Assembly: GCA_004352715.1 (NCBI GenBank)
Contig: SCFE01000073.1
Location: 733,882-797,881 of the forward strand
Source of the DNA: Hofstenia miamia
Lineage: Eukaryota; Xenacoelomorpha; Acoela
DNA length: 64,000 nt
Reading direction: 5' to 3'
A model generated the notes under the pieces. It was not told where the DNA came from and ran no database searches. It saw only the letters and a list, made by a program, of their open reading frames with translations. The position numbers and the translations under genes were made by a program. This document shows positions 32,907-44,760 of this stretch, piece by piece. The stretch's first letter is position 1, and every line of letters starts with the position of its first letter.

Positions 32907-34982
32907 GTGGGTTTCGAAATTTTTCAGCCTCAATTTGTAAACTTCATTTGTGATGGATTGTTAATAATCTATAATCTATCAAGGGAAATATATTCAGCCT
33001 TATTGTATTTTTTTATAAACAACTTGAATTTTTAGTTTTTTATGGTATCAATTAAGTAGCGGAGTATTTCACATGTAGATTCAACTAAGTGTCAAGTATG
33101 AGTTAATTTTTTTAGGTTTTGAATTTTTATGATCACAATATTATAAAAGTAAATAATCCTTAAAAGACTCAATTTGACACTGAAAAGCATCAATTTAATT
33201 TGAAAGATAAAATTTGTGTTAATGCAAGAAGTTTTTCAATCAAATGAAAATTTAAGGAAAACCGAATTTCAGTCGCAATATCATTATAGAACCACAAAGT
33301 TTCTGGTCATTAAAAGTCTTATTCTGCCATAAATTTAAGAAAAAGTATTGCAGTTCATCTAAATTTAGTTAGATAATTACGCATTCATTCTTAGCACTAA
33401 TAATAATTCTTGATCTTAAAGAATTTGTGAGACTAGGATTATACGTAATTGCTTGCTTTTCAAGAATATGAGCTTCGTATTAGAAATCATTACAAAAAAT
33501 TTCCTGCAAAGAAATATTTCAGCTTTAAAAAAGACCAACAATTTGGCAAAACAGAATATTAAATTTTATAAAGTTTTTTTTAAATATTCAAAAATTGTAT
33601 TGAATTATTTTGCTAATAAAGTATATGTACATTTGCTCAGAATTAAAAGGAAGTGATTTATGACTAAATATTTTTATAAATTTCCTCAGCTTAGCTCTTA
33701 AATTATGAAATATTTTCAATGATCTTAGATTTTGCAGTTGTGAATAGAATTTCGATACTTATGCACTTTTTCATATGAGTTCTACTTTGATAATGGTACA
33801 TATAAAATACTACAAAGCAAAGATCATACAACTCCTGGAATCTGATTTGATATATAATCTATAAGCTTAAATCGAAATAGCAATTGCAATATTAATGTCT
33901 TTTTTACCTTTATATGATACAACAAAAATATACATTATGAAAACTTTAAAAAATATGTCCATCACTATATTTATGAATAATAACATTCTTGCAATATATA
34001 TGTAATATACATTTATTTAATACATAAAATTGAGACACCGTATTCCGCACATTAAAGTTATTATAACATTTATATTAGTACCAAGAAGCTCTATTATTAT
34101 TATTGAAGGCGTCCTTGATCATGTCAATGGCCATGTAAATAAAAGATGTAGGCATGAACCGTTTTGCTGATGAGAGGATCACAAAAAAGGTTTTTGTGAA
34201 AAGTGAAAGAATCAATCCACAATATACACATATTTCATTTTGAAATTAATGCTGCGCTTTTGCCTACGCCCTCATAAATAATGGAAGGATTAGAAATAAA
34301 TTCTGTGAAGAATCTATTAATAAATAATTATGATACAAATCAACATTCTTACATACTAGATTTTTCGACATTGTGTTCTCTTATTTTACTTTTATCCAAT
34401 ATTACTAATTTTCTGATGATAAGATTTTAAGAAATTTGTTATTCTTTTTATAATTTTTGAATAGTTTAAACATTAAATATATAAATTTAATTTGTTTTTA
34501 TTGGTTAGATATTATATCCTGTACATAATTGACACACACATTATACTATATCATATACAATATTATTAATATTTTTATAATATTTGTACAGTTTATTTTA
34601 GATGATTTCTTCTGTAAACTAATCTATTTATATATTTGTAATATTAATTGGATGATTTATAATTTATAACTTTCAATTATTAATCTTAGCACTAGAAACG
34701 CGACAATAGGTCAAAATGACATTTAAGCATTTTTTGTTTTCTTCATTATTTATTCAAAAAACTCTAGCAGGTACATATACTTCAAATTATGTGCATAATC
34801 TCATTAAATTGCTATTTATAGAAATATTTTTTCTAATCCACACTTTTCGCATTTGAAAAATCAGATTTAAATGTATTTTCAAGGATTAATTGCAGTTTTA
34901 GTGTTAAAAATGTCTATCAATGATTTGACTAATATTCAAATTATAAGCATAAGCAAATTTAATAAGATACCCAAAATCCAAG
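32907..34982. other. Downstream of the 7TM gene, no gene recognised
   Basis: AT-rich DNA, presumably receptor 3' UTR followed by intergenic sequence. Lys- and Ile-rich frames such as 33,453-33,656 have chance composition. Confidence 0.35.
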
Positions 34983-35195
34983 ATGCCCAAGGATAAACGA
35001 ATGTCTCGCTATTCATTTACTTTTCAAAATTCGCCCTTGACGACTCCACGACACCTGACCTTGCATCCCAACGGACATAGGCATCCTGCTTCAGAAAAAG
35101 CAGCAGTTGCGGTAAATAGTCTTTACCTGAGCTCTAGACTACCTGATTTATTGGAATATTATGCATGGAAGAATTCGAATGATTTTTACAAATAA
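34983..35195 (+). CDS. Small ORF or first-exon candidate, unidentified
   Basis: ATG at 34,983 opens 70 codons: MPKDKRMSRYSFTFQNSPLT, then TPRHLTLHPNGHRHPASEKA, ending near GRK-poor, AT-rich sequence. The first 45 codons are clearly richer in G+C and in Pro, Arg, His and Ala than the surroundings. A GCG|GTAAAT step at about 35,113 could be a splice donor, making 34,983-35,112 a first coding exon. No domain or homologue is recognised and no partner exon found. It may be a remnant of a mobile element. Confidence 0.3.
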   Translation: MPKDKRMSRYSFTFQNSPLTTPRHLTLHPNGHRHPASEKAAVAVNSLYLSSRLPDLLEYYAWKNSNDFYK

Positions 35196-35302
35196 GTTAT
35201 TTTATTGAAAATTAATATTTCAGTTGTTTCAGGCACAGTAGTAATCCTTAGTACAAAATGCTCTATATTACATAAATAGATGTGCCAATATCACAAAAGT
35301 TT

Positions 35303-35827
35303 TTAATTACCTTCGAAAATTTCAAATTTTTTAAAAAAATCAGCTTGCATGTTTAAAATTACAAAATTCAGTTTAGAGTAACTTCTAGAATTTAATCTAT
35401 AGAAAATTTCCCATTTTATTTTGCATAAGCGATGAAATAGATGGAAAATATTTTGTAAATAGCTTTCATCATTTATACAAAGTAGGTGTCCGATTTCAAT
35501 CTTACTTATCGTATTAATTATTAACCTTAAATCGTCTGGTATCGATTTAAATAAAAAAAACAGTTTTTCAGCATTTTCAAACAATTTTTTTCTAGCTTGT
35601 GCTGAAATCTGTACTAAGTTGTTTTGCTGTGCTTGAAGAACTTCTAAAGAATTCCATTTTCCTTTAAAATTTTCTCCCGACTTAATCTGCGAGTAATGAT
35701 ATGCTTAAATCCCATGTGAGCTATAACTATCTTTAAGTGTTTCTTTTTGTTAGACAGACCATCCCAAACAGGTGTAACATGCACGTGCACAAATTCACAC
35801 ATTGCGGCCTTGATCGATACCACTTTC
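35303..35827 (-). pseudogene. Unidentified coding-like stretch, minus strand, one frame change
   Basis: Two overlapping minus-strand frames look like one protein. The first (about 35,827-35,654) reads VVSIKAAMCEFVHVHVTPVW, DGLSNKKKHLKIVIAHMGFK and HIITRRLSREKILKENGIL before TAG. The second (about 35,703-35,303) reads IKSGENFKGKWNSLEVLQAQ, QNNLVQISAQARKKLFENAE, KLFFLFKSIPDDLRLIINTI and continues to EIFEGN and a stop. The switch falls at CGCAG near 35,690, which could be a splice acceptor, a frameshift mutation or a sequencing error. Composition, low repetition and length (about 170 residues in all) argue against chance. I do not recognise it. If CGCAG is an acceptor, the second frame would be a terminal exon of a minus-strand gene. 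Confidence 0.4.
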
Positions 35828-35860
35828 TATCCTATAGTGCGTTCAGATTATAAATAAATT

Positions 35861-37034
35861 TATTACTTCGTAAGCTATAAGGACCTAATTTTTTTTTGGG
35901 AAGCCAACAAAAGATCAAAATATTACTTAAAGTGTCAGGTTTGCTTCAATTTCCCAACAGATTAAATTTTTTTCTTATGAATATGGATGTGAACAAATAG
36001 AATAATGTAACCTAGTAATTCAACTATTTTTTCTGTGTTGGTATCTGTTACATCAAAAAAAATGTATATCTATATCTAAAAATTGACCAATGAGTGAATG
36101 CAATCAATAATTGTAAGCCAAATTTTCATAGTATTTTAAAACACGTTTACATACTCCCACCATTTTATATTTCGCATTTAAAAACACCCAGTATTTGTTT
36201 TCCGATTTTAGATTGCGCTATCATTTCAACTAATTGCACTAACATAGACACAGATGTGATTTCTTAAATTTTTCTAGGACAAATATTAATTATGAAAACT
36301 GTGTTTTAATGTCTTTAGAATGCCATAGGTCAATACAATTTATGTGCAAGATATGCACACGAAATTCGATCTATTCCTGATCTCACTTACTTGACCTCTA
36401 AAAATGATATATATATTTAATTTAGTGGTACGAAATTCATATTGTAAAAGTGTCAAGAATGTTAATTGGATTATTGTGAATTATAGGGAGAAGATATTAC
36501 TGCTCGATATCCGAATGATCAAGAACTTCATTGAAGATTGCAGGAAGCCGATGTTGCTAAGTCTAGTGTAGTTGCATGACGCATGGAATGCTTTAAAGAA
36601 CTATATTCCCATTGCATTTTCATTCTATAATTCTAACGAAAATTCAGTTTATAAATATTCTGAAATAATAAATGAATAATTGAATATCACGGATTTATAA
36701 ATTATAATGCATTCTAATAGGATGGATTCAACCCCAAGGCGTCGCTTCATTTCTTTGATGTTATAGTTTCTTAACCTTAAGCGCAGATTTGAGATTTCAA
36801 CGCAATTCGCTTGGAGAGATGTGTAAATGCAGAAAAATTAATAAATATCCTCTTTGATCATAATAATTATTCCATAGTAATTCAAAAATAATTATATTGC
36901 TGGAATTTATTATTTCACGTTATCCAAATTTTAAGTAATACAAGTGCTCAGTTTTACAGAAATATGAACTCCAGTAGTAATCAATCTTTTGGATTATTAT
37001 GTTCTTTGTAAATAATATTATAAATATATATATA
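35861..37034. other. AT-rich DNA, no gene seen
   Basis: No recognised frame, repeat or RNA gene. Ends in an AT run beside the gap at 37,035. Confidence 0.35.
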
Positions 37035-37144
37035 NNNNNNNNNNNNNNNNNNNNNNNNNNNNNNNNNNNNNNNNNNNNNNNNNNNNNNNNNNNNNNNNNN
37101 NNNNNNNNNNNNNNNNNNNNNNNNNNNNNNNNNNNNNNNNNNNN
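37035..37144. other. Assembly gap, 110 N
   Basis: Run of N with AT dinucleotide repeats on both sides; the repeat probably caused the gap. Confidence 0.99.
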
Positions 37145-37182
<38 letters not shown>

Positions 37183-38114
37183 TTTAAGGAACAAAAATTC
37201 TCACTGAAAAAATACCCAGCAATTAGGAAATCGTTCAAATTTAATGAGTTGTTCAAAATATTAATTGAAGCCTCTTATATTAGCTAAATCATTATTGCTC
37301 CGTAGAAGTCGGAATCCCCACAATATATGACATTAGCGGCATACCTTGCAATTGAAACAAATCAATACTATGTTATTTCTGATATAAATAAATCCGTTTT
37401 ATAATTTTAGGAGTGAAAAAAATCCTTCCTACATACCATTGATGCTCAAATCGATGCAATGCATTGTTTTTTGGATTATATCCAATTCTTGTTTGAAATT
37501 AGAGTTCAAAAAATTAATTCCTGTATGTTAATAATGAAATTTAAATCTAGAAAGACTGAGCTGCTTTAATTGTTTGAATGTTGTAATTTTCAAATCGATG
37601 TTTGGTAGACTTTAATGTGTATGTGCGTGTCGAAAAATTATCATGCAGTAAACTTAATTTAGTTGCAGTTGAAAATATATTTATAAACTACTGTATTTAT
37701 CTAACGTTTTACCATGCATACGCACAATTACAAAAAATACCCCTCCCTCAAATGACGTTATCACCATCAAATTTCACAAAAAGTTTGTTCTTGTATGTCG
37801 CCGTACCAGCATTTCCACCCTGCTTTTTCATTTTTCCTAAAGTCTCGGATTAAGACTTCCATGTTTCAAAAGATATAAGCTTATATGTTTGGTGTCAAGA
37901 TTTCATGAACTTTTATATCATTGATTAATAGATGAGCTTGCAAATATAGGAACAATATGGAGTTATGATTATTCCCTGCAACATTTGCCTGCTTTCTAGT
38001 ATTGAAAATCAGATTATTGACTAAATCAGTGAGCTCTTTATCTATACCTTACGTGCAAATAATCTTGCTACATTATAGTAGAATAAACAATGGGGATTAA
38101 CTATCTTGTACTCT

Positions 38115-38661
38115 CAGACTTGTCAACGAGCAGAGCCGAGCCGAGCTTGAGCAAAGTATTGGATATACAACGACCCCAAAACGAGCCGTTCTTAAGCAAA
38201 CCAAATTTATAGTGCTGCTTGTTAATTTGAATATGCAGATTTTTCTTATTTTTTCATTCAATATTCCTTACTTTTAATCTTATTTTAGAAATGTTTATTT
38301 AATAATAGGAAGAGCAATGGAANNNNNNNNNNNNNNNNNNNNNNNNNNNNNNNNNNNNNNNNNNNNNNNNNNNNNNNNNNNNNNNNNNNNNNNNNNNNNN
38401 NNNNNNNNNNNNNNNNNNNNNNNNNNNNNNNNNNNNNNNNNNNNNNNNNNNNNNNNNNNNNNNNNNNNNNNNNNNNNNNNNNNNNNGTTTATTTAATAAT
38501 AGGAAGAGCAATGGAAAAAATTCTGAGAGCACAATATTTAAAAAAATATCGAGCTGAAACCTGCCTCATTGAAAAATTTTTTGTGGCGAGCCGAACAGAG
38601 CCGAACTTGCTCAAAACTGAAACGAGCCGAGCTTAGAAATTACGGCTCGTTGACAAGTCTG
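38115..38661. mobile_element. MITE with GAGCCGA-rich ends, interrupted by a gap
   Basis: The ends CAGACTTGTCAACGAGC and GCTCGTTGACAAGTCTG are perfect inverted repeats. GAGCCGAGC-type motifs repeat inside both ends (38,134-38,150; 38,587-38,640). The body is AT-rich with no transposase. No clear target duplication was seen. The N run 38,323-38,486 lies inside, with the same 30-bp sequence on each side, so the true length is uncertain. The CAG...CTG ends suggest a hAT-like origin. Confidence 0.75.
38323..38486. other. Assembly gap, 164 N
   Basis: Run of N inside the 38,115-38,661 element. Its flanks repeat the same sequence (38,293-38,322 and 38,487-38,516). Confidence 0.99.
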
Positions 38662-39167
38662 CTCCTAAATATTCATAATATTATACATACATTAATCATT
38701 TTGTTCAATGTATTTGTTTCTATGCATATTAATTATTGATTTATGAATTTGTGAAAGAAAATAATATAAATATATTTCATTTATGTGGAGCAAGGATAAT
38801 TTAATAACTTAACAATATTTTAATTATAGTACAAATAGGTTATATTAAATACTGTTATATTTTTATGATATCAAACAAAAGTGGAAATAGTATATGCAAA
38901 CCGTAAAGTAGTTTATTAGTAAAGTAAAACAAAGAACATTATTTCAACCGCTAGATGGCTTAACTTCTCCAGTTTTAAATTAGATTTTAAAAATTTTTAA
39001 TACAATTCCATCACAATTTTTAGTCTTGAATAATAACTTATCTTGACAGCTCAATATTAAATTTTTAAATTTTTTTTCAAATACTGGGACAAAATTTACA
39101 CTTGCAATATAAGTTAGGATATTAAATGAAATAGTATAGTAATCAGAAGCTATTTAAGTAAAATTAG

Positions 39168-39813
39168 GGTACTTTTGTCTTATCCCCCCGCACAAATAAT
39201 TGTAAAAATATACTAATAATTATAACCTTAACCCCAAACCTAACCCAAATCATATCCCAAACCATACACCTAACTCCAAACCTAAATCTAATCATATCCC
39301 AAACTCTAACCCAACCCTAACCAGAAGCATAACAAAAGATAAACTAAACTCTACACTAATTTTAATCTCAACCCAAACCAGATGCCCTAGAGTTATATAA
39401 GAGTCTTCATCTTGGCAGAGCCGACTCAATTAAAGCAAATTCATTTTGAAAATTGCAAACAAAATATCTATGTGAAAAGATGTGAGCAAAAAGGCGCTGT
39501 GTAGATTGAATAAACATTGCCAAATTGTATAATCTCTTTGTAAACAAATATTGAACCACTATTTAGCATATGAATAGTAGTATATCATTTTATAACTAAT
39601 ATTGAAAATTGCTCGTACTATTATACATTTCCACATTCCTACTAGGATACATTCTGGGTTATAGTTTGGTTTAGGGTTAGGGCTAAGGCATGGGTTGGCA
39701 TAGAGTTAGGTTTGGGTTAATACTAAGGTAAGGTTTAGGGCTATCGTCATTGTATTTATCAACTAGCATATTTTTGTAATTACTTGAGTGGGGCAAGATA
39801 TCACAAAAGTACC
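39168..39813. mobile_element. MITE with telomere-like inner repeats
   Basis: GGTACTTTTGTCTTATC at the left faces the inverse of GATATCACAAAAGTACC at the right. Homology continues inward for over 100 bp as degenerate CCTAACCC/CCAAACC repeats on the left (39,228-39,330) and GGGTTAGGG/GGTTTGGG repeats on the right (39,655-39,750). The whole unit is a long imperfect inverted repeat of 646 bp with no coding capacity. Such C-rich/G-rich arms resemble telomeric repeats but are part of the element. Confidence 0.8.
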
Positions 39814-40009
39814 AAACTTAACATTTTCACACAAATACAAGTAATGCAAAAATAGCTGCTGTATTGGTGATCTTAAATAAATCAATCTATTACAGAACAA
39901 GTCTTGTGGTACAGTTTACATTTAATTTATTATACCTGTGGAACACACATATTCATTCATCTAAGAAAAATTATTTTTTATTCACAGTTTACACATTTAT
40001 TAATAACGT

Positions 40010-41183
40010 TTAACAGTGTAAAACACATATATTTGCTCTTTTATCATTTATAATTCTTTTTGTCGGCTGATTTAGCTGTAATTGATTGTGATTCCTCGAA
40101 CACACTGTGGAATCATTCCTAAGTTCTTCTGTGATTGTTACTAAGAACCATGCTTCACATGGATCAAATCTACTGTATTGCACATTTTCTCTGCAGCATA
40201 AAGCTGTTTCCTCAATTAGTTGAAAGAGATATTCTGTCAATAATCTTTAGTTTTTGTATATAATAATCAGTTTTTCAACATCTGCAGAATGTGGTTTTGC
40301 TGCCATCAACCAAATTGCAACCAGTTCCTATTGATTCTAATTGTAAACTACCACTTATGCACAAGTCATGATATAACTACCCATAAGAAAAGTTACCTTG
40401 TAAAGAAGATCAACCTGATCTCTGTGTTCAGAGCAAATATCACGTAATTCTAAGTCTGTGAAGGTTGGAACTGTTAATCACACATCCATGAAATTAATAA
40501 CAGATTGAACAGCACTGCATGATCTAGCATCAGTTAAATATCAATTATGCTATTTTGGGTATTATTCTTTCACTATCAGTGCATGCAATGCAATTAAAAA
40601 GGGGCATTTTTTTTACAAAATTATCTAAAAAATGTTCCTTCCAAAACCAGCCAAGAGATTAATTGGAATCTCTTCAAATCTTTTAGCAGATGATGTCGTT
40701 GTTCAAAATGCTAAAAATGGTTAGTGAGTTATCTTCAAAGCACTTTGCAGTCTCTTGTAGATGGATACTAAATCTACTAAAGTAATGCAATTTATCTTTG
40801 CTTAGTCAATTGTTCAAAAAACCTTTGAAAACTTTTTAAAATATGAAATTAAAGCATGCCAGTTTTTTCAAAACTACTTCAATAAAAAATTGAGTAAATT
40901 ACATCCAACTAACTTCAAAGTAATTTAGATATCAGACTCGTCCAAGTCTTTCACATCTTAATGTAACTCTCTTGTTCAGGGACCAGAGAAGTGAAAAGGT
41001 GTACACAAACACAAGCTTCTTGTATGACACTGTCGATCTCTAAGAGAATAGGCAACTGATTTCCATCCAAGATTTTCTCTGAGGGCAGCCCTCAAAATTT
41101 TTACAAAGGTTTTTGTAATCCTTCTCAAACTGACTGAGAGTGCACAGTTCATTACTTGAACAAGTATCCACATTTTCCCATCT
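40010..41183 (-). pseudogene. hAT-like transposase, heavily decayed
   Basis: Minus-strand translation gives scattered pieces in the order expected of a hAT transposase. About 41,180-40,980: KDYKNLCKNFEGCPQRKSWM and VSYKKLVFVYTFSLLW. About 40,770-40,600: SIHLQETAKCFEDNS and SLGWFWKEHFLDNFV. About 40,480-40,390: TDLELRDICSEHRDQVDLLY. About 40,330-40,010: WLMAAKPHSADVEKLIIIYK and FDPCEAWFL. The Pro-His-Ser-x-Asp-Val-Glu segment followed by a downstream Phe-Asp-Pro motif is typical of one hAT group. Many stops and frame changes. A younger hAT-like insertion at 41,192 cuts it, and the N-terminal part may continue beyond 42,678. Confidence 0.45.
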
Positions 41184-41191
41184 GTGACAAT

Positions 41192-42670
41192 CATAGACGC
41201 CGGAAGCAACTCAACATTGAGGGGGCAAAATTTAATATCAATACATTATTTAAATTTTTGAACTTTAGGCAATCTAAATTAAGGCTGTCACGACCTTAAA
41301 ATTTTTACACTATTTACAAAACTGTTTACATACTATAATTATTTTTATTTTAATTGCATAAATATATAAATATTTCAATAAAATAAAGGTCAATCTAACC
41401 ATTTTTAAAATCTAAGAAGTGAAAGGGATTTTTCTGTCAGCTATCTCAAAAATCGAGAAAGAACTTTTGCCTAGAGAAATAATAATATTAGACAGTGTTT
41501 CCAAATGTCTACTTAAACCCTTCAGATCGTAGAAGAATCTAGTAATTAAGAAGATGCAGTTCTTCACCTAGCAAACATTGCTCAAATAGTCTATGTTATC
41601 ACAGTATTCACAAAAACGTAGAACGTTTCATAATAACATGACTACAAAAATATCATGAAGCATTGAAGTATTTTTTGTTTGTGGAAGAAATACTGGACGA
41701 TCATGGCATGTTGAAGAAGGTATAGGCTAATAAATATCACAATCAGCAGCATGTTGCAAGGAAGGTTGGGAACGTAACGACAAGAACACAAATAGAAAAT
41801 TTAATGAGACACGTTGCTTAAAAGCGTCATTTTGTGGCCAAAACAACACAAGAAATTTGGTTATAGTTTCATTGGAGAATGACGTTTTAAAAACACTCAG
41901 TCCAATGAGAATGTTTTTGATCTATTTACCTTTACAACAATATTGTAAAAATTTGAAGCCTAAATTGTAAATGAATAACTACTTGGGTTTGTAATGAGGA
42001 AATGTACACATTCAATAGCCTTGTTTATATTGGGAGTGAATCACTAAATAAGAACCTTGAAGCTGTCTGTAATAGCCATGCTGAAGTTGTTTAAATGATA
42101 TTGCATGTTGATGAATTGTGACAAGTGTTTCCAAAAACTGATTAATCACAAAATTCATTCACCAAAAACTGATTATTCCAAATACAAAATAGTAGTCAAC
42201 AATTTTTTAGAATTTTGTGTCCTTTACATTATTAAACTCTGTCATTAACTTACTAATTCATATTCACTCAAATATTCATACAAATATTTTCAATAATTTT
42301 ATGATTATTATTCATGAAAATAGAAATAATTAATTGAAAGATTAGGATTAGTTGCTTAAAAAGTCTATTTTGAAATATGTACCATTTTGCAATATTTTAT
42401 CAATTGTTTTATATAAGTATAGAACCAGAAATAATGCATTATTTATTTGCAATTATGTACACATAGGCATATTTCTTTGCTTATCATTATAGAAATCAGT
42501 ACAGTAAAAAAATATTTGGGTGTTTAAGTTATATTGATAAAATATGTTTTTAATTGTTGTGTCTGAGTTTTATTCAGCATATTAATTTCAAATATTGAGG
42601 TGGCGCAGCCACCCCAATAAGAACATTGGGTGCCAATTGCCACCCTTGCACCCCACTTCCTGCGCCACTG
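41192..42670. mobile_element. Non-autonomous hAT-like element with 8-bp target duplication
   Basis: GTGACAAT occurs at 41,184-41,191 and again at 42,671-42,678, a perfect 8-bp duplication as made by hAT transposases. The ends CATAGACGCCGGAAG and (inverse) CAGTGGCGCAGGAAG match at 11 of 15 positions, with the left end more worn. G-rich sequence follows on the left (GAGGGGGCAAAA) and is mirrored on the right. The 1.5-kb body is AT-rich and shows no transposase I can recognise. It sits within the older hAT-like pseudogene. Confidence 0.8.
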
Positions 42671-42678
42671 GTGACAAT

Positions 42679-43729
42679 GAAAGAAGAAGCTCTTGTCAAG
42701 TAACTTTAGCTTCTACATAAATTAATATACTACCTTGTTCTCAATACATACTCTATATCTTACTCTGCACCTACTTTTTTCACTGAGTTTCTCAAAACAG
42801 TCAGGAGTAATGGCTACCTTGGAATATTCAGTTTCATGCTGTGATTTTGCAAAAGAAGTATCCATCTCTACAACTTAGGCGCTTGCATCTGCAGTGTCCT
42901 GTATTTCTTCAATTGGACATTTGCATTTTTCTTCACATGATTTAGGAGTGCCTCTTGTTGCTTTCTTGGCATTAGCTAAACAGTAAAGAACTGTCATATA
43001 TCCTGCAATTGCATATAGAGTTTTCTCGTTCTGCTTGCTTAGTCACATAACTAGCATATGAAGAAATTAAGCTATTTTATTCTAGGCACCCAGTAGCAAG
43101 TGCCTTCCATATAGTTCAGTAGAAAAGTCACATGCACTGAATACTGCAAAGATTAGAGATAATGTAAGAATGAAAATAAATGGCTACAAACTAATAAGTG
43201 ATGCCACAGATTGTAGTGCATTCCAGTGCTGGAAGTGGTCCGGAATGTTGGAGATTGGACTGATGCATTCAACGATCGGACCAATGCAAATGTTTAGTAG
43301 GAAAATTTCGGACCGATTGAAATATTAAGCTCAGATAAGACTTTATATACGCATAGGCCGATTTACATGGATATGCATATATTTGGCACGCTGAATACTG
43401 AATTTCCTGATAAATTTAAATACGCCAGATTCAGAAAAAAACGTAAGCAGAACGCCAGATGATTGGCATATCCTTAAAAACATTTTTAAGACATCTAAAA
43501 GATGAAATATTTAATTAGGCTGAAATTTGGTATACGTTAGAACATCCTCTAAACATTATTATGGGGTTATACATTCTAAACACTAAAACGAACCCCCTGG
43601 GATGCCAAAGTATACTGAGTGCAGAATATATATACAATGTATATGTATATATATAAATAATGTATATATATATATATATATATATAACTTATATATATGC
43701 ACACAAATTCCCTCCCGAATAGTGCGAAG
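42679..43729. other. Spacer, no gene seen
   Basis: May begin with the continuation of the interrupted hAT-like sequence but no motif is recognisable. Ends in a broken AT/TATG simple repeat (43,627-43,685). Confidence 0.35.
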
Positions 43730-44760
43730 AGTATTATATGATAATTGGGAACCGTAAGGGTTATTCCCAAATCGACCTAGAGACTACCTCCTCGCGGTGG
43801 TTCCTGGATATTAATAACCAACATTCAATATGCCCGACGTTGTACGGAGTCCCACACCTACATCAGACGTTAAAACCAGGGTAATAGAAGGTTTCACCAT
43901 ATGCACTCGTACGTATGGGGCGGTAACGGTCGAGAGGCCTGTCTGTTCAATTTTGGGTAGACAGACGGCGACACAGTGGTAACAATGTGAGCAAGACTGC
44001 TACTAATGCAAGTAATGAGTGCGTCTAATGGGGCAGTCATACAGGGATAACTCTTTGTCTCTGGCCTATGAGATAGGCCTAGGCCAGCGTTTCCTGTGCC
44101 TTCTTGTGAGGCATGTTCTTAATCGGAGTCTTTAATTCACTAGATGCTTTGCATTCAGTGAATGTGCCCGCACTCCAATATAATTTCCAGATCTTTATAG
44201 CAGCCAGCAGACTTTCTCAAAGTTACCACCGTTAGTAGCCTTGGTTGGCCAAAGCGGGAGAGGCGCAACTCTCTCAACTGACGTTCGGCCTTCGGCTTCA
44301 CTCTGCTGATCAGATTCAACACATGTCAGCAATCTGTCGCCAGGGGTCAAAAGAAGTTTCTCACGATCACGCCTGACTTAGTGGTACACTTCAGGGGTAA
44401 GGTCACCCGTTCATCAGTCTGTCGACTGCTTGAGTATTCATATGATAATTGGATTTGAAAGAACAGTGCACCTGAACCAGTTATGCAGGTAGATGGGAGC
44501 CTGTATGAGGCATAGCTTTGCTGTGTCACAGTAGTTTTTAGGTTGCAGTGAGCTCTCATTACGATACCACCACAAAGTTACAAACATTTGAGCCACTTTA
44601 TTCCAGTGGTTCAACTTAACTTTGTATATAATCTTGGGAACATCATAAACAGGCAAGACCGCAAGGTTTGAAGATCGGAATTGGACTGAACAGGACTGTC
44701 CGAAACCTTTCAACTCTGGTGCAGTCATTGTATGCATTCATGAACTTGTTGTAAGACTGT
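43730..44760. other. GC-richer island of unknown origin
   Basis: About 1 kb whose base composition is clearly higher in G+C than its neighbours, with no low-complexity tracts. Frames on the minus strand (44,737-44,438 and 44,559-44,347) overlap and give Cys- and Thr-rich peptides without known motifs; neither is convincing. It does not look like ribosomal or transfer RNA. A decayed retrotransposon or its untranslated end, or transferred DNA, is possible. Confidence 0.4.

Noticed and set aside
39228-39750. Internal telomere or chromosome-fusion relic
   Set aside because: The C-rich and G-rich repeats are the two arms of one inverted-repeat element with defined ends at 39,168 and 39,813.
43576-43770. 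Minus-strand frame rich in Tyr-Ile
   Set aside because: Translation of a TATA simple repeat.
43730-44340. Ribosomal RNA fragment
   Set aside because: G+C is raised but I could match none of the conserved rRNA segments I know.
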